A DNA stretch of 64,000 nt, taken from positions 248,001 to 312,000 of the forward strand of contig JAGVSM010004256.1 in assembly GCA_022494885.1 (NCBI GenBank). Direction: 5' to 3'. The notes under the pieces are model-generated. The model was not told the origin of the DNA, made no database searches, and saw only the letters and a list, made by a program, of their open reading frames with translations. Source of the DNA: Micrasema longulum (Eukaryota > Arthropoda > Insecta > Trichoptera > Brachycentridae). Every line of letters starts with the position of its first letter. Position 1 is the first letter of the stretch. Positions 20,841-32,269 of the stretch are shown piece after piece. Both the position numbers and the translations under genes were made by a program.

Positions 20841-21700
20841 TGTTTTTAATTGTATGGCTACTCAGAAAAGGTCCTAAAAAGGAAAATCAAGTGAGATTAT
20901 TCTGCCTCGAAGTGTATTGGTTAAATGATGAGTAAATGATGAACATGATGACTACTACCGAATTATAATGTTAATTCGTAGTAGAGATTCCAAAGATAGA
21001 AAATTAATTATGATAAAGATAAAATAATGGACCTAATAAATTCTTCTTAAATTTTTTATGGGTTCCATTTTTCCATTTTGATGCATATTACTTTAGGATA
21101 TTTTCAACGATGGGTTACGAAATTGGGTTCCATTAATATTTCCTTTGAACGAAAAAAGTACATTTTCAGCGCGCACGAATTTCTAAATCGATGTAGAATG
21201 TAATAAAAAACATCCATTTTATATTCGATTGAACGCATATGAATATCATTTTGAAATAAAAATATCATTTTGTAACGCTGTGCAACATATGGCACGGAAC
21301 CAAAATAATTTTTACACAATCCATCTGGACGTAGCTCAATTATTTGATGTAAAAAAACATCTATATGTATAAACATATTTACATAATAATCACAAACTTT
21401 CACGCGTTTGAAAGCTACATAATATTATTATTTAATTAAAATATTACCACACAAGTGACACATAAAATGTATAATTCTTCGAGCGAAAACTATTTATAAT
21501 CAATTACTTAGTTAAAAATGAAAAAAAGAACATATGAAATCAATATTCTTACTGCATGTTTTTTTTTTTATTGTTTTTAATTTTTTTATTTACTTCAATA
21601 AACGTTTTTTTTTTCTAATTGAAAACGAACATCCTCATTAAACACATCTTGCTCCTTTAGAGCGGAAGCAACGTTATACGTTTTTTTTAAAAAAAATAAA
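20841..21700. other. AT-rich stretch, unrecognised
   Basis: No gene supported. The 99-codon minus frame at 21104-21403 has no recognised motif. A trace of the SINE A tail (ATATTTGCGTTTTATGATTTA) lies at about 21706-21726. Confidence 0.45.
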
Positions 21701-21728
21701 CATAAATATTTGCGTTTTATGATTTAAC

Positions 21729-21880
21729 AGGCGTCGTGTCTGTGAAACTAACGTCGCGGGTTCGATTCCCGCCAGTTGCAAGAAAAAAATCTGATAATTA
21801 TTTTTTTCTCAATAGGTCTGGGTGTTGTGATGTATTTTTCATTGCTTCCTCCCATATCCTCTCTTTCCCACCTGCTGACA
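21729..21880 (+). mobile_element. SINE family B, copy 1
   Basis: The tRNA-like 3' half reads GTCGCGGGTTCGATTCCCGC (box B) followed by CAGTTGCAAGAAAAAAATC. The body has TCAATAGGTCTGGGTGTTGT and the end CCCATATCCTCTCTTTCCCA. The same order occurs at 44308-44465. The 5' half is shortened. Confidence 0.65.
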
Positions 21881-21921
21881 GCCTTCTAAAATAGAAGCTT
21901 GTCAGCAGGTGGTAAAGAGAG
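21859..21921. repeat. Strong hairpin at the end of SINE B
   Basis: CTCTCTTTCCCACCTGCTG and CA (21859-21880) pair with 21900-21921 over 22 bp with one mismatch. The loop has an extra short stem (CTTCTA/TAGAAG). The left arm is the SINE B 3' end; the right arm is its inverted duplicate. Confidence 0.85.
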
Positions 21922-21936
21922 TAACAACAACAAAGT

Positions 21937-22065
21937 AACAACAATATTTTGAGTTTGTCCAAATTTTTGTTAACAAGGACTGGATTCAACTCCCTGAAGA
22001 GCTGTTTTTATTAACATACTACAACAGAGATGAAGAACGTTTAAGAGAAGGTAATATAGGTAAGC
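21937..22065 (+). repeat. Repeat E, copy 3, 5' fragment
   Basis: Matches the first 120 bases of the E copy at 58816: AACAACAATATTTTGAGTTT, ACAAGGACTGGATTCAACTC, ATACTACAACAGAGATGAAG, AGAAGGTAATATAG. One frame reads FVNKDWIQLPEELF and LTYYNRDEERLREGNIG without a stop. Confidence 0.7.
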
Positions 22066-22573
22066 TATTAAAAAAAAACATTACAATAGAAAAACATTTT
22101 TAAAGTTTATGTAAATCGAGACTATGCTGTGTGCCAGAGATAAATAGTCAAACCCTCAACATTTTTTTTACTGATCAAAGTATATAATATAAATACAAGT
22201 AGATTTATTTGAACATTTCCTGTAGATAGATGTTTCAGGGTGTCCATATTTTATGATTTATCGATTCATCCCTTATGTTGCCTCCTCCTAGCCACTGCGT
22301 AATAAATCATTTTGTTCAAATGTAACAAGCGATAAATTGAGTTTCAGCAAAAACCAGTGTATAGGCGATTTAGAAGACATCGTGCAAAAAATAAATATTT
22401 GAGACCTCGATAGACGAAAACAGCGTTGCTAGATTCATCTCCATGTAGTTGAATTAATAAAACTCTAATGAAATACATAAAAAGTGAAAAAATAAAGGTC
22501 TAATACCTACGACGATCATCTTAGATTTGTGGTAGTCGAAGTCTATTGATCGATGACACACACATGTGCCAAA

Positions 22574-23167
22574 CAATTTTACCTAAAATATAGAGCAACG
22601 ACGGACGAGGAACTCAGCATATTATATTAAATACAATATATCATATCCTGCAAGAGCAACAGTATTGTACAAAGGGCATCAGTTTACATAAGAGCAACGT
22701 CTTGTAATCTATTTGCTTCATTCTCGCCATAGAGACATAAAGAACAAAGACATGTGGCCTAAAAAGAGACCACAGGGCGTGGTAACACCAGTCAGCCCAA
22801 CATTATTATTTTTTTTTTTTTTTTAAAGAAATATTTGCGTTCTTATGATTTACCCAAATATTCAATTTTGAGGGCCATTTTCAACGAGTTGTAAATAACT
22901 CACTATTAGAAAATGGAAGTTGGGGTAAAGTGGGATTCGAACCACGGAACTTTGGTCCGTGAGTCCGAGACACTAGCCACAGGAACACAACCCGATCTAG
23001 TCAGCTCGACGCAGTCAGTCCGTTCCAACATGTAGTCCAGTTCAGTCAGTCAAACAGTTCAACTCACCATCACCATTACTCTCGTACTTCACAGCAATTC
23101 TTCTGTCGATCTCTAACTGGGGTAGGAGCTCCGCCCCCAACAACAAGCAAAATCCTACATAAACTAT
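22574..23167 (-). repeat. Repeat Y, copy 2, with a nested SINE A
   Basis: Reverse-orientation partner of 12952-13245. It is flanked by a 9-bp direct repeat TGTGCCAAA (22565-22573 and 23168-23176), a candidate target duplication. SINE A copy 2 (22826-22995) splits it. The intact order on the minus strand begins TATGTAGGATTTTGC and ends TATATTTTAGG plus about 15 bases. Confidence 0.6.
22826..22995 (-). mobile_element. SINE family A, copy 2
   Basis: The minus strand shows CCTGTGGCTAGTGTCTCGG (box A region), GTGGTTCGAATCCCAC (box B), AACTCGTTGAAAATGGC and a tail AAATATTTGGGTAAATCATA. It lies inside repeat Y, so it inserted after Y. Confidence 0.8.
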
Positions 23168-23179
23168 TGTGCCAAATCT

Positions 23180-24275
23180 TGGCCTGTTTTATTTGTGGTT
23201 TTACATGGGACAGTTTCTGAGATTTTTCATTTTATAATCATTTTTATTATGTTCTCTTTTTCTCTACTCTTTTAAGTTTTGACTATTCTCTATCTGCGAT
23301 ATCTATATGAGATTAATAATATGAATCATAAACGCATATTAAAGAAACAGCTAAAAATAGTACCTTTAATGGATTACCTAATGTAATATATTATGAAATT
23401 TACGTTAAGTTCATCGTTTACAAAAACCTTTATTATTGAGCTATAGAAAACTGCACAACGTAAACTTAAATTTAAAGGAAAACGTGATTTTAAATGATCT
23501 TCAAAACCAATACGTGACGTAATAATAACATTAAATAAACATCGGTTCCGCGTGTTACGCATTTGTAAAACTGTTGAAATATTAAACAAACTTTTGACAG
23601 GAACATTATTTCTCCAATATTTGTTTTCTTTTGGCGCCGCTAAAAACTTTGCACAAAAAACTGCCAAGAAAAACAAATTATGAAATCTGTCAAAATTTCC
23701 ATGAGCGAACACAACATGACTCCAAAAATTAAAATTTCGCCCGTAATTTTCCCTCCAACAGAAATTCAAAATGGCCTCTTGTGACTGTGTCGCCAACTTG
23801 AAAAGTTTGAATTACAAGATGACTTGCAAGTTATCGCCGTAAATGCGCCGAGGAATCAGCCTCTTACTCCTCGTGATAAGTAGTTAAACCCTTCCTTCGC
23901 TGGTAAGGAAGTAAAATGTATCGTTATTCTTATAATGTTTAAGGAAAATGGATACTTTAATAAATTGTATTTTGAAGACCTAACCGTTTTTGTTAAGGAT
24001 TTTATGGGGTAACCAAATTGAATACATCTTTCTGCTAGTCACTGTCTTCATATAAATACAATATTAACAGGAGTAGAATTCGGATAATTTCTAGTCATGT
24101 AATATGTTTCTACCACTGACGTATTATTTAGACACGTTATTCCTATACTAGCTACATCTAAGATACAGGAATATATTATATCTTTGATCCAAAAACAAAT
24201 AGATAGCACATCGCAATACACATGTAATCATCTATATAAGAAGGAGAAACACACATTTCCGTTGTTCACATTACT
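23180..24275. other. AT-rich stretch with the longest ORF (140 codons, minus)
   Basis: The minus frame at 23374-23796 begins MATQSQEAILNFCWREN and is the longest in the window. I recognise no domain. Aromatic-rich middle and basic end look like chance translation, although the start region is GC-richer (CAAAATGGCCTCTTGTGACT on the plus strand). Either a decayed gene or a chance frame. No other feature recognised. Confidence 0.3.
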
Positions 24276-24290
24276 TCTGTGTAACTCGTT

Positions 24291-24544
24291 CTGTAACGGT
24301 CAGCACGTTTGGCTACCTTGCAAGAGGTCTCGGGTTCGATTCAGGACATGGTTGATGTAAAATATTTATTTAAAGGGGTGTTTTTACACTAGAATATTTC
24401 GTAGTCCCTGGACTGGTACGCGAAGCGTAGGAGTGAGCATATTTCCTTCATGTAACAAAAATTATCAAGATACGCTGCAATTGGTGTACCAATGCAGTGT
24501 CCTAGGCACCATCAGCTGCGGAAAGGGAATGATGATTATGATGA
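24291..24544 (+). mobile_element. SINE family D, complete body with 11-bp target duplication
   Basis: The copy is flanked by TGTAACTCGTT at 24280-24290 and again at 24545-24555. The order is: decayed box A region (ACGGTCAGCACGTTTGGC), box B CGGGTTCGATTCAGG, ACATGGTTGATGTAAAATAT, TTTTTACACTAGAATATTTC, GTCCCTGGACTGGTACGC, ATACGCTGCAATTGGTG, GCAGTGTCCTAGGCACCATC, and a tail of ATGATGATTATGATGA. This gives the family's boundaries. The tail is a GAT-type repeat rather than poly(A). Confidence 0.85.
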
Positions 24545-24555
24545 TGTAACTCGTT

Positions 24556-25785
24556 ACCATTATTAAAAAAAAAATATTCACACGATAGCATATTTCTGCG
24601 TAGCTGAATTTAACATATTAATAAGAAAGATTAGTTAAGCACTTCACTCGGTTGATGTTAGATTGTGTGCTGCAAATATAATGTTTTTTTCCGGCACTCA
24701 TACGTAGAATTATTGTTACATGGAGTGCGCTAGGAAATGGAAAGGATAAGTAGTTATATACAGATTTAATTGAGAGTTGGTCCGCACATAGGTGTTAAAC
24801 GGTGTTATTTACGGATAGTTAAACTACTACTTAAATATGGAAAGTTTAACTATTACAAGCTTTAGCGAAACCGTTATTTTTATTTTTATAATTCAAACTA
24901 GTTTTCGTTTGGTTTTGTTCAGTTTGCACTCAAAACCACAAAGGAAAATGAAAATATTGTCTGAAAACAGCAAATGTCACAGTAGCATTTTATTTGATAT
25001 TTATAAAATATTTTATTTCTACACAATTCATTGGTAATTTATGATTGTATGTCATTAAAATACACAACAAACATTATTCAAATCATGTTACTCACCTAAA
25101 AAAATTATGGTTTTCAAAATAAGATCTTCAATTTGTCTAGTCGCGTACTATACACTACACACCCCACGCCTGTAATGTTCGAGTTAGCTGTGAGTTTCAT
25201 TATAAATATTATGTTATATCTTAAAATACATTTCTTTCTGATATTCTTTGCCGAAACAAAGTACTTGCGGTCGCACTTGTAACATTACAAATGATCGTAC
25301 ATTTTTCATCATTTCAGAATGGAATTACTGTTATTTCAAGAAAAGGAGGTTCACAAAGGCAATAAGTCTGCCACAAGGATGTGGCACAGTTTTCCAGGAG
25401 CGGTATTAATCCCTAGATAGTTGAGAACAATATTTCATGTGAATATAAACCGTCATATTATTTTATAACTATTCGTATCATGAATATAAAATGCTTATCT
25501 GTCCCGTCTTCTACTCCACTATTATGTCTTGCATAGAAAGAAACCGTTGGTACTTCTTAAAAAATAAAATGCCCCTCAATTTAAATCATGAAAACGGATT
25601 TTCAAAAATGTATTTTTCATTCAGAAATTATTTAACGTTTCTGATTTTGTACTAAAGTCAAATAAGTATTTTGCATTGGTAGGTTACCATTTGAGTAACA
25701 AATACTTTAATTAACTTGTCCATAATAGTAGTTGTCAATTAAAATGTGAAAGAAATTTCACTCAGGTAAATTAAAAAACACAGGT
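24556..25785. other. AT-rich stretch, unrecognised
   Basis: No gene supported. At about 25340-25400 one frame reads KRRFTKAISLPQGCGTVF, faintly like a reverse transcriptase SLPQG motif but unsupported by neighbours. Confidence 0.4.
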
Positions 25786-25795
25786 TTGCAGTCTG

Positions 25796-26145
25796 TGTTC
25801 GGGTGGATGAATAATACAGTCTGAAATAGAAGCTGAATCTTGGACGAGTATTTTTGATTCAATAGCTACTCTTTGGTAAAAACCCTGGAAAGGAAATATA
25901 ATAAAGAAAAATCCGCCTGGTAGTGAAATGATTGACGCGTTCACCTATCATGTTTAAGTTCCTGGGTTTGATTCCTGTGAAACATTTGTTAATAACGTTG
26001 TTTTAAATTTCAATGTATTACTGTTCCTGGAATGGAATCTGAATCGTAAAACCGATAGATGTATCTGTAAGAAACGGAATCTGACTGGCTTTTATGTTCC
26101 AATTCAGTGGCCTATGGGTGCGGAAAGGTAAATGATAAATGATTG
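25796..26145 (+). mobile_element. SINE family D, long copy with upstream module
   Basis: Upstream module at 25796-25925 (GTTCGGGTGGATGAATAATA, CAGTCTGAAATAGAAGCTGA, TTGGACGAGTATTTTTGATT, CTCTTTGGTAAAAACCCTGG). It precedes the tRNA-like head (CGCCTGGTAGTGAAATGATT, box B CTGGGTTTGATTCC), then a diverged body ending CAGTGGCCTATGGGTGCGG and a GAT-like tail. The module is shared with 18460-18575 and 33035-33150. Confidence 0.65.
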
Positions 26146-26149
26146 TGAA

Positions 26150-26999
26150 TCACAACAAATTAATACTTGCTACAAAAGCTAAAAAAACATCTAGCGTATT
26201 TCAAACCCATTGTAAAAAGGCTAAATAAATAGTACCAGTTGTTTCTTATCTGTTAAAAATAAACATTTGTTTTAAATTAAAACAGTCCTGATATGATAAA
26301 TTTAAAAAGTAATAGCAGAAATAAAATATCTAGTGGTATAGTGGATATGTAATAATGATAGCACTCGTTTTTCCTATTATTATTTCAAACCAATCGTTAC
26401 TAATTCAATGGCTCGTCAAAACATTCCTATTATTTGAGATTTCTCCTCACAATTGGCACGCAAAAGTCGGAAACCATAGCACTCATCCAGCTAGCTCATA
26501 GAAGCTTTGTCAAGTTGATGATTCAAATGTTTCATGTAACATAATAATATTTTTAATAAATGTGAATTAAAGTTCATAATTTTATACAAATACCTACACT
26601 GATATTTTAAATGAGCAAAGTTAAAACGGAAAACATCAACTTAATTAAACTGTACTAAAGTAAACTCCAAAAATAATAGAATACTTCACAAAAGGTTTGT
26701 TTTAATTGTCTCATTTTTTGAATTCCTCTTCACGTGATATTAAGCTTTTACTTTTCCGTAACACGTGACATACTCAGGCGGATATTAAAAACGTAGAGGG
26801 CTTTTTATTTTATATAATGTCTACCGACATATATGTATATAAAATATCCTCTTTGTATTATTCATGTGAGTTTTTGCTTCGAAAATTCAGTATTTCACCC
26901 AACCCCGAAGAAAATTTAAAAAGAATTCTGGACTTGTTTACTTTAGTTCACCTTCAAAAAAGTATTTTCCAAGCCGCGCAAGCGTTCGTTTATCTTTAA
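26150..26999. other. AT-rich stretch, unrecognised
   Basis: No gene recognised. Confidence 0.45.
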
Positions 27000-27672
27000 A
27001 TAAATAATTTTTCTGTACGTGTGATGTTACTGAACTTTTCTTAAACGCCTCAACCGATTTACGTGCGGTTTCCATCGAAATGTAGATCTTTGCAATGCGC
27101 GTGTTCGTAGATATTTTTTTTTATCGAATCTGTAAAAAAACGTTAGAAGTATGAATCTCTTTTTCATCGACCTACCAGGGTTGCATTCGACGAGAATGCA
27201 TATTTAAAAAATGGAAGAATGTTTTTTTTATGTTAATTTTTTTTTTTTAATGTTTACAAACATTAATCGCTTTTTATGGATCCCAATTAGATTCTTTCCT
27301 TACATTTTTTATAATTTCTTCCCATTTATTTCTTTTAACTGAATTTTTGGTTATACTAAAATTGTGTTAACTGGCATTAATACATTTTTGAAAATCGCAT
27401 TCATGAATAAAGTGCAACCCTTTGGTGAGAAGAGCCGAGTTAGACATTTGCAATAAGAATTCTATTTATAAAAGAAAGGAATTATTTTATGTTAAGGTAC
27501 CTACTTAAATTCAATATTTGAATATTAATAATTGTTAGTTTTGAAATTCAATCATCTACAAGTACCTAGGTACCTATGTAAAATCAAAAGTAAATGTTAA
27601 GTCTTTTTCCAACTTAATAGCAGGTAAACCAACGTTCGAGCAGGACAACGTCTTTCGGGTCCGCTAGTACAA
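27000..27672 (-). repeat. Repeat U, copy 1 (inverted partner of 48185-48885)
   Basis: The minus strand starts ACTAGCGGACCCGAAAGACG, continues TTGTCCTGCTCGAACGTTGG, TTGGAAAAAGACTTAACATT, a GTACCTAGGTAC palindrome, GCAACCCTGGTAGGTCGATG and CGCACGTAAATCGGTTGAGG. It ends near ACACGTACAGAAAAATTATT. Both copies share ends, so this is a defined element of about 0.7 kb. Similar starts are, from memory, widespread in arthropod genomes. The class is not certain to me (non-autonomous LINE- or Helitron-like). Confidence 0.75.
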
Positions 27673-28105
27673 TATATACAACTACACGAAATCATTTAAT
27701 GTTATATTATTTATATTGATTGCGTTATTTGCATTGTATTTTAGAAAACTTCCTGTTTTTTTTTCAAATTATCGAAAAAAAATTGCTTACGAAGGAAGTA
27801 GAAATATATTTTGATTAATAAAGAATATCAAATTTTAACTTTTTATTTTAATTATATAGGAATCACGCCAAAATAATACGTACGTATGAGACCCTTTTAC
27901 TGATAAAATAAAATAAAAAAAAGTTTAATTGGCTTTTTTGTAAAGTTGCTCAATGTCGCTTGGTAACTTTTTCCTTTCCAGCATCGATATAAATATATGC
28001 TAACCGTACTTCGATCGATGGCATTTTAATGACAAACCATGTAAAACTTACTTAAGCATGTATTTATTAGTAACAGTATTAATAACAGTAGCATTCGTTT
28101 AGAAA
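27673..28105. other. AT-rich stretch, unrecognised
   Basis: No gene recognised. Confidence 0.45.
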
Positions 28106-28109
28106 ATTA

Positions 28110-29000
28110 AGACTATCAAAGATATGAACTAAAGATGTTAGGCTTCATGTTACGAGAGACTAAGGAATTCAAAAACATAGACACTTTGAAGTTATGGTAT
28201 ACTTCATTAGTGAGAAGCCAGTTACAGTATAACTCTACAATATGGACTCCTTAATACAACTGTCACCAAAATTCCCTTGAAAGAGTAAAAAAGAGTTCTT
28301 AAGGCATGTAAATTTTAAACTTAGAATCAGTCATGAATTTTGAAATTACAAGTTTTTACTAAAAACATCAAATTTCTTAAAACTTAACGACAGAAGAAAA
28401 ATTATGGACCTTTTAAATTTATTCAATATTGTTAAATCAATATGGGATTGCCCTAAAATGTTATCTCTTATACAACTTCAGGGTGCCTGGAATAATGACT
28501 AGACAGGTGCTACCGTTTTGTAGCAACAATTCACGGACAGTGTATACTTGTAATGCCGTGAACAGACTTCATAAACTCGGCAATAGATATTCCCACGTAT
28601 TGGATATATTTAGTGTAGAGTATTGTTCCTATAAAACAAACCTATTGAACTTTTTCAAAGATGGTGAATGGTAATTATATTTATTTATTTATACATTTCA
28701 TAATATGTACAATTTTTTGTTCACTTTGCTCAGCTGTATGAAACAGTACTTACGATTTTCTTGTTTTATTACTTTAAAACATTTTATTATTTAATTTGTT
28801 TTTTACGTTTATTCTTTAAGTGTTTAAACTTTTTACTGAATATGTTGTATAATGTTGTTTAATTTTTTTATATAAATCTTGGGTAGAAGAAAATTTAGGT
28901 TTTATTTTTTTTTTTAATATTAAGCCAAATATGTTAGTATTATAAATTTTTGTAAAAGACAGATTTTCTGTTTATGTCAATAAAATAAATAAATACATTA
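28110..29000 (+). mobile_element. CR1/Jockey-like LINE, 3' remnant and tail
   Basis: One frame at about 28131-28250 reads LKMLGFMLRETKEFKNIDTL and LKLWYTSLVRSQLQYNSTIW, the thumb region of a non-LTR reverse transcriptase (lGF..R......l..LY.slVrs.LeY.s.iW.P). Another at about 28377 reads LNDRRKIMDLLNLFNIVKSI. The 28429-28674 frame then reads VPGIMTRQVLPFCSNNSRTV. These follow the expected C-terminal order across two or more frameshifts. The AT-rich tail ends near AATAAAATAAATAAATAC. The same family recurs at 51095-51290. Confidence 0.8.
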
Positions 29001-30280
29001 ATATAGAAGTAAGTTAAGTCAATTTATAGTTAATTTAACCAAAAAACAATAAAATTGAAATTCGAGTTCTTTTTAAAAAATATTCCCGTTATTATTCATA
29101 TTATCATTTTTTTGCTCTCTTTATTTTTTTTTATCATTCCTTGTAATATTTTATAAGATTAATAGTAACGCGAGTAATTTTTAATTAGTTCAAGTCCTGA
29201 CAAAGAGAAAGTAGCATCGAAATGGATCGACGAATAACTAAAAAATAATGTCGTTTATACATGTTTTCACACAAATTGTGTAAAATGTCATACTACAAAT
29301 AAAAAAATGTATTTGACATGTAGTGTAAATATCAAATTCTTGATATCATACAAATCTGTATTCAAACTACCTCTTAGTTTTTACTTATTCGTGTTTATTT
29401 TTATCGTTATAAATATAACACGATTAAAAACATAAGTCAAGTCTACGCGAGGATAACCGTGTTCAGATCAAAATAAAATTACTTTATTCCATAAAAGAAA
29501 ATTTAATATCAAATAACGATGATTCTACTGTAAATTATATTCCAAATGTAATGAAATATTTTAAGATAAATTATTTCTACGTAGGTTAAAAAGATAAAAA
29601 TCTAAATTGAATCATAAAAAACCCGGTATTTTTTTTTCGTTCACAAATCCCGTTTGATTTATCATTGTGAAATCTATTATGCTCCTTCTTTCGTGCGAAT
29701 TTATTTATTCTCACATAGAAAACCCATTTACGCTTTGAGTGTGGTTGAAAATCCTGCCGACCGGAAAATTACACGACTGCCTCTCCCATAGAAAAGGCTT
29801 TTCATCTAGTCCTGAAAACTTTCTCTCCTCCTGAAGAAGGTTCTATTTGGCACCTGAAGTTTGACGGCTGCTTCCTCGTTGTGCTCAAAATACGACGTGC
29901 TTGAAATAAAGGCAGTCCTGCTTGTAAATAAGGGATGATAGGGATTTGAGCGAAAATTTAATCCAACCTTTTTCTGTTTACCTAAGTCGAATTGATAAAG
30001 GTGCACGACGTATCAAAGGCACCACAAACCGAGGAGATTTGTATCGGTTTATTATTTTTTTTAGAATTTCGTAAACAAAAACATCCAGTCAAAAACAAAT
30101 AATTTCAATTTATCTATGTTCTAAAAACATGTTCAATAGTTAGCTGTTTTGCAATTTACTAAATTGTCATTCATAATTAACAGCAATAAAGATTTAAAAT
30201 GACACTGACCTTTTAAAATCAGTGTTTTAAATGAACAAATAGTAAAAAAAAGCATTAAAAAAAACAAAACGTATTTTCAG
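29001..30280. other. AT-rich stretch with a mixed-composition segment
   Basis: No gene supported. At 29740-30020 base composition is more even and a 66-codon minus frame (29806-30006) is open, with no domain I can name. Near 29193-29230, CCTGACAAAGAG followed by CATCGAAATGG is a faint hammerhead-like trace. Confidence 0.35.
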
Positions 30281-30284
30281 GCGT

Positions 30285-30625
30285 CCTCTAGTAAGTTAAA
30301 TAATTCAGTCAGGTGGGTGTTTCGTCATAGTGAACCCGCGGGCTCAGCAAGGCGCCGTATACCGCACTAAGTCCGTTTCCGCGAACGCTTCTCTACAATG
30401 GCCGAGCACTTAATCTAACCCACATAAAATTCTGCTCTTTTACTTACAAAATGCAACAGATAGAAGAAATGAGAAAATATGCATTTTCAAATAAAGGCAG
30501 AATGGTGACAGTACAGAGTGTAAAATGATTACTCAAACCAGCCAATGACGGGTCAAAAGGATAATAAATGCCTAGACTTTGATATTCCTCTCTCGAAACT
30601 TTTCTCCCTCTCTGATCCAATATAT
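30285..30625 (+). repeat. Repeat E, copy 4, diverged
   Basis: Recognisable by AGGCGTCCTCTAGTAAGTTA, AGGCAGAATGGTGACAGTAC, AAACCAGCCAATGACGGGTC and CTAGACTTTGATATTCCTCT. A segment at 30330-30410 with GC-rich bases (CCCGCGGGCTCAGCAAGGCG) is not shared and may be a separate insertion or replaced part. Confidence 0.55.
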
Positions 30626-30644
30626 TTACACATTAATTCTATGG

Positions 30645-30690
30645 GATTTTTTGTATGTGTGGGAGTGTGTGTATGTGTGTGAATTTTGCA
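30645..30690 (+). repeat. TG-rich microsatellite
   Basis: Irregular TG/TGTA repeat, about 45 bases. Confidence 0.7.
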
Positions 30691-30778
30691 GTGTTAAATT
30701 TTGATGTACCAAAATAATGTATACAGTGCTCAAAATAAACTTTATTTATGGACGTAGTCAACGTCTTGATATCCTAAG

Positions 30779-31780
30779 CAGCGGTTTTCAACCTGGGAGG
30801 CCTCAAATAATGATCAAAAAAAATTATAACATAATATCTGCAAATAAATAAAACTTCATATATTTAATATATTTATATTTAAACGCATTTTAATCCCTAG
30901 TAAATATATAATTTTATTTTATTTATTAAAACATTTTTGATTCATTGATTGATTACAAAGAAACAGTTTATAGTGACACAACCAGAAACGAACCATACCT
31001 GCCTCGACTCGCTAGAAGATCCATGTTAAGTCGGGTTAGTTAATATATAATATAATATATAAATATATATATAGTTAATATATTTATATATATATAAATA
31101 TAAACTTGTCTATCTATATATTATTCATTTAAACGCCCATTCGTCGCGCGTCATTGTAAAAGTTATAAATCGTTGCATAGTAAGTTTCATCAGCCAGACC
31201 CCAAAATTAAAGAACATTCTCATCGTATCAAAGGTAGGTCCATGTCATTGTTTCTTTCCTTTCTTCAAATATTTCCAACCTTTTACACAACCTAATGAAA
31301 TTCATTTTTCGCTACAGTCCGCTTTTCGTAAACATTTGACATTTTCTAAATTAAAAAAAATGTAAAAAAGTCAAAAATGATAAATATTAAATTTTAAATA
31401 AAGAATATTACATGATTATAGATGAACGATAAACTAAGGTGTTTATAGGGTCACAAAAAAAAGTAAAATTCATGAATAAAAAACATTTTTTTACGTGGGT
31501 ACAATTCCAAATTTTTTTTTAAGAAATGTATGCAGTTGATTAACTAAAAATAATGTTAAAAATATATACTATAAGGAATAAAATAAATATTACAACTGTC
31601 ACTTTAACAAATAAAAATGTACATAGTCGTTAAACGATCGTTGTTTTTATTTGGGTAGCTAAAAACACAAATATTAAGGAAGATCTAAGCATATCATTGT
31701 ATCTATTTTTAAAAATTAAATGCAGGGAGACGCGGATTTTTTTAAGGGAACAATAGTAAAATGAAGGTTGGAAACCGCTG
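30779..31780. mobile_element. hAT-like non-autonomous element, 1.0 kb
   Basis: The left end CAGCGGTTTTCAACCTGGGA and the right end AAGGTTGGAAACCGCTG form a 15-bp inverted repeat with one mismatch, of the classic hAT form CAGCGGTT.TCAACC. There is no transposase frame inside. The interior includes AT palindromes (31040-31110) and repeat W (31138-31345). An 8-bp target duplication is not recognisable, so this could be old. Confidence 0.65.
31138..31345 (+). repeat. Repeat W, copy 1
   Basis: TCGTCGCGCGTCATTG, AAAATTAAAGAACATTCTCA, TCGTATCAAAGGTAGGTCC, TTTCCTTTCTTCAAATATTT, CAACCTTTTACACAA and CTACAGTCCGCTTTTCGT match the complement of 34125-34325. It lies inside the hAT-like element. Confidence 0.7.
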
Positions 31781-31784
31781 TTTT

Positions 31785-32265
31785 AATAGAAAGGAAAATC
31801 AATGCCTGTCGTTAGAAGTACCTCACTACTTGAGCATATTAATTAACATCTGCTACAAAGTCCCTCGTTCTTCTCTAAACTTTCCCTCTATCAAGAGATA
31901 CATCAGATCCCTTCACCGTCTTGGTAAAGGAAGTTAAGATGAGGCGTGACGCTTCAATAACAATCCAAAAACATTCCTCCCCTTAGTCCCAACTCAATTT
32001 TGAGAAATTAATATTAATTCAAATGTGACGGCTTACATTCCTATCAAGATTATGGCCCCCATTTACCGATAACAATAAAGTCCTTTAATATGACATCGAA
32101 TGGGATAATAAGATTTTGGATTTGTAAGGTAATATTTACTTTATGGTAAAACATTAAACGACCCAAAATTACAAACCATTTTCTATACATATGTAATTTA
32201 TGTAACTTGCAGGAGGGTGTGATTCTATAAAATTTTATTTTAAAAAAAGAGATGTATGTTTAATA
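31785..32265. other. Mixed stretch, unrecognised
   Basis: No gene recognised. 31860-31990 is slightly GC-richer and not repeated in the window. Confidence 0.4.
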
Positions 32266-32269
32266 TGTG

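Noticed and set aside
22574..23167. Repeat Y as a proven solo LTR
   Set aside because: No TG...CA ends consistent between copies and no internal retroelement, so it is left unclassified.
23374..23796. 140-codon minus ORF as a real gene
   Set aside because: No recognisable domain, aromatic and basic bias consistent with AT-rich translation, and no supporting context. Kept only as a remark.
25340..25400. KRRFTKAISLPQGCGTVF as a reverse transcriptase core
   Set aside because: A single weak motif with no neighbouring reverse transcriptase blocks.
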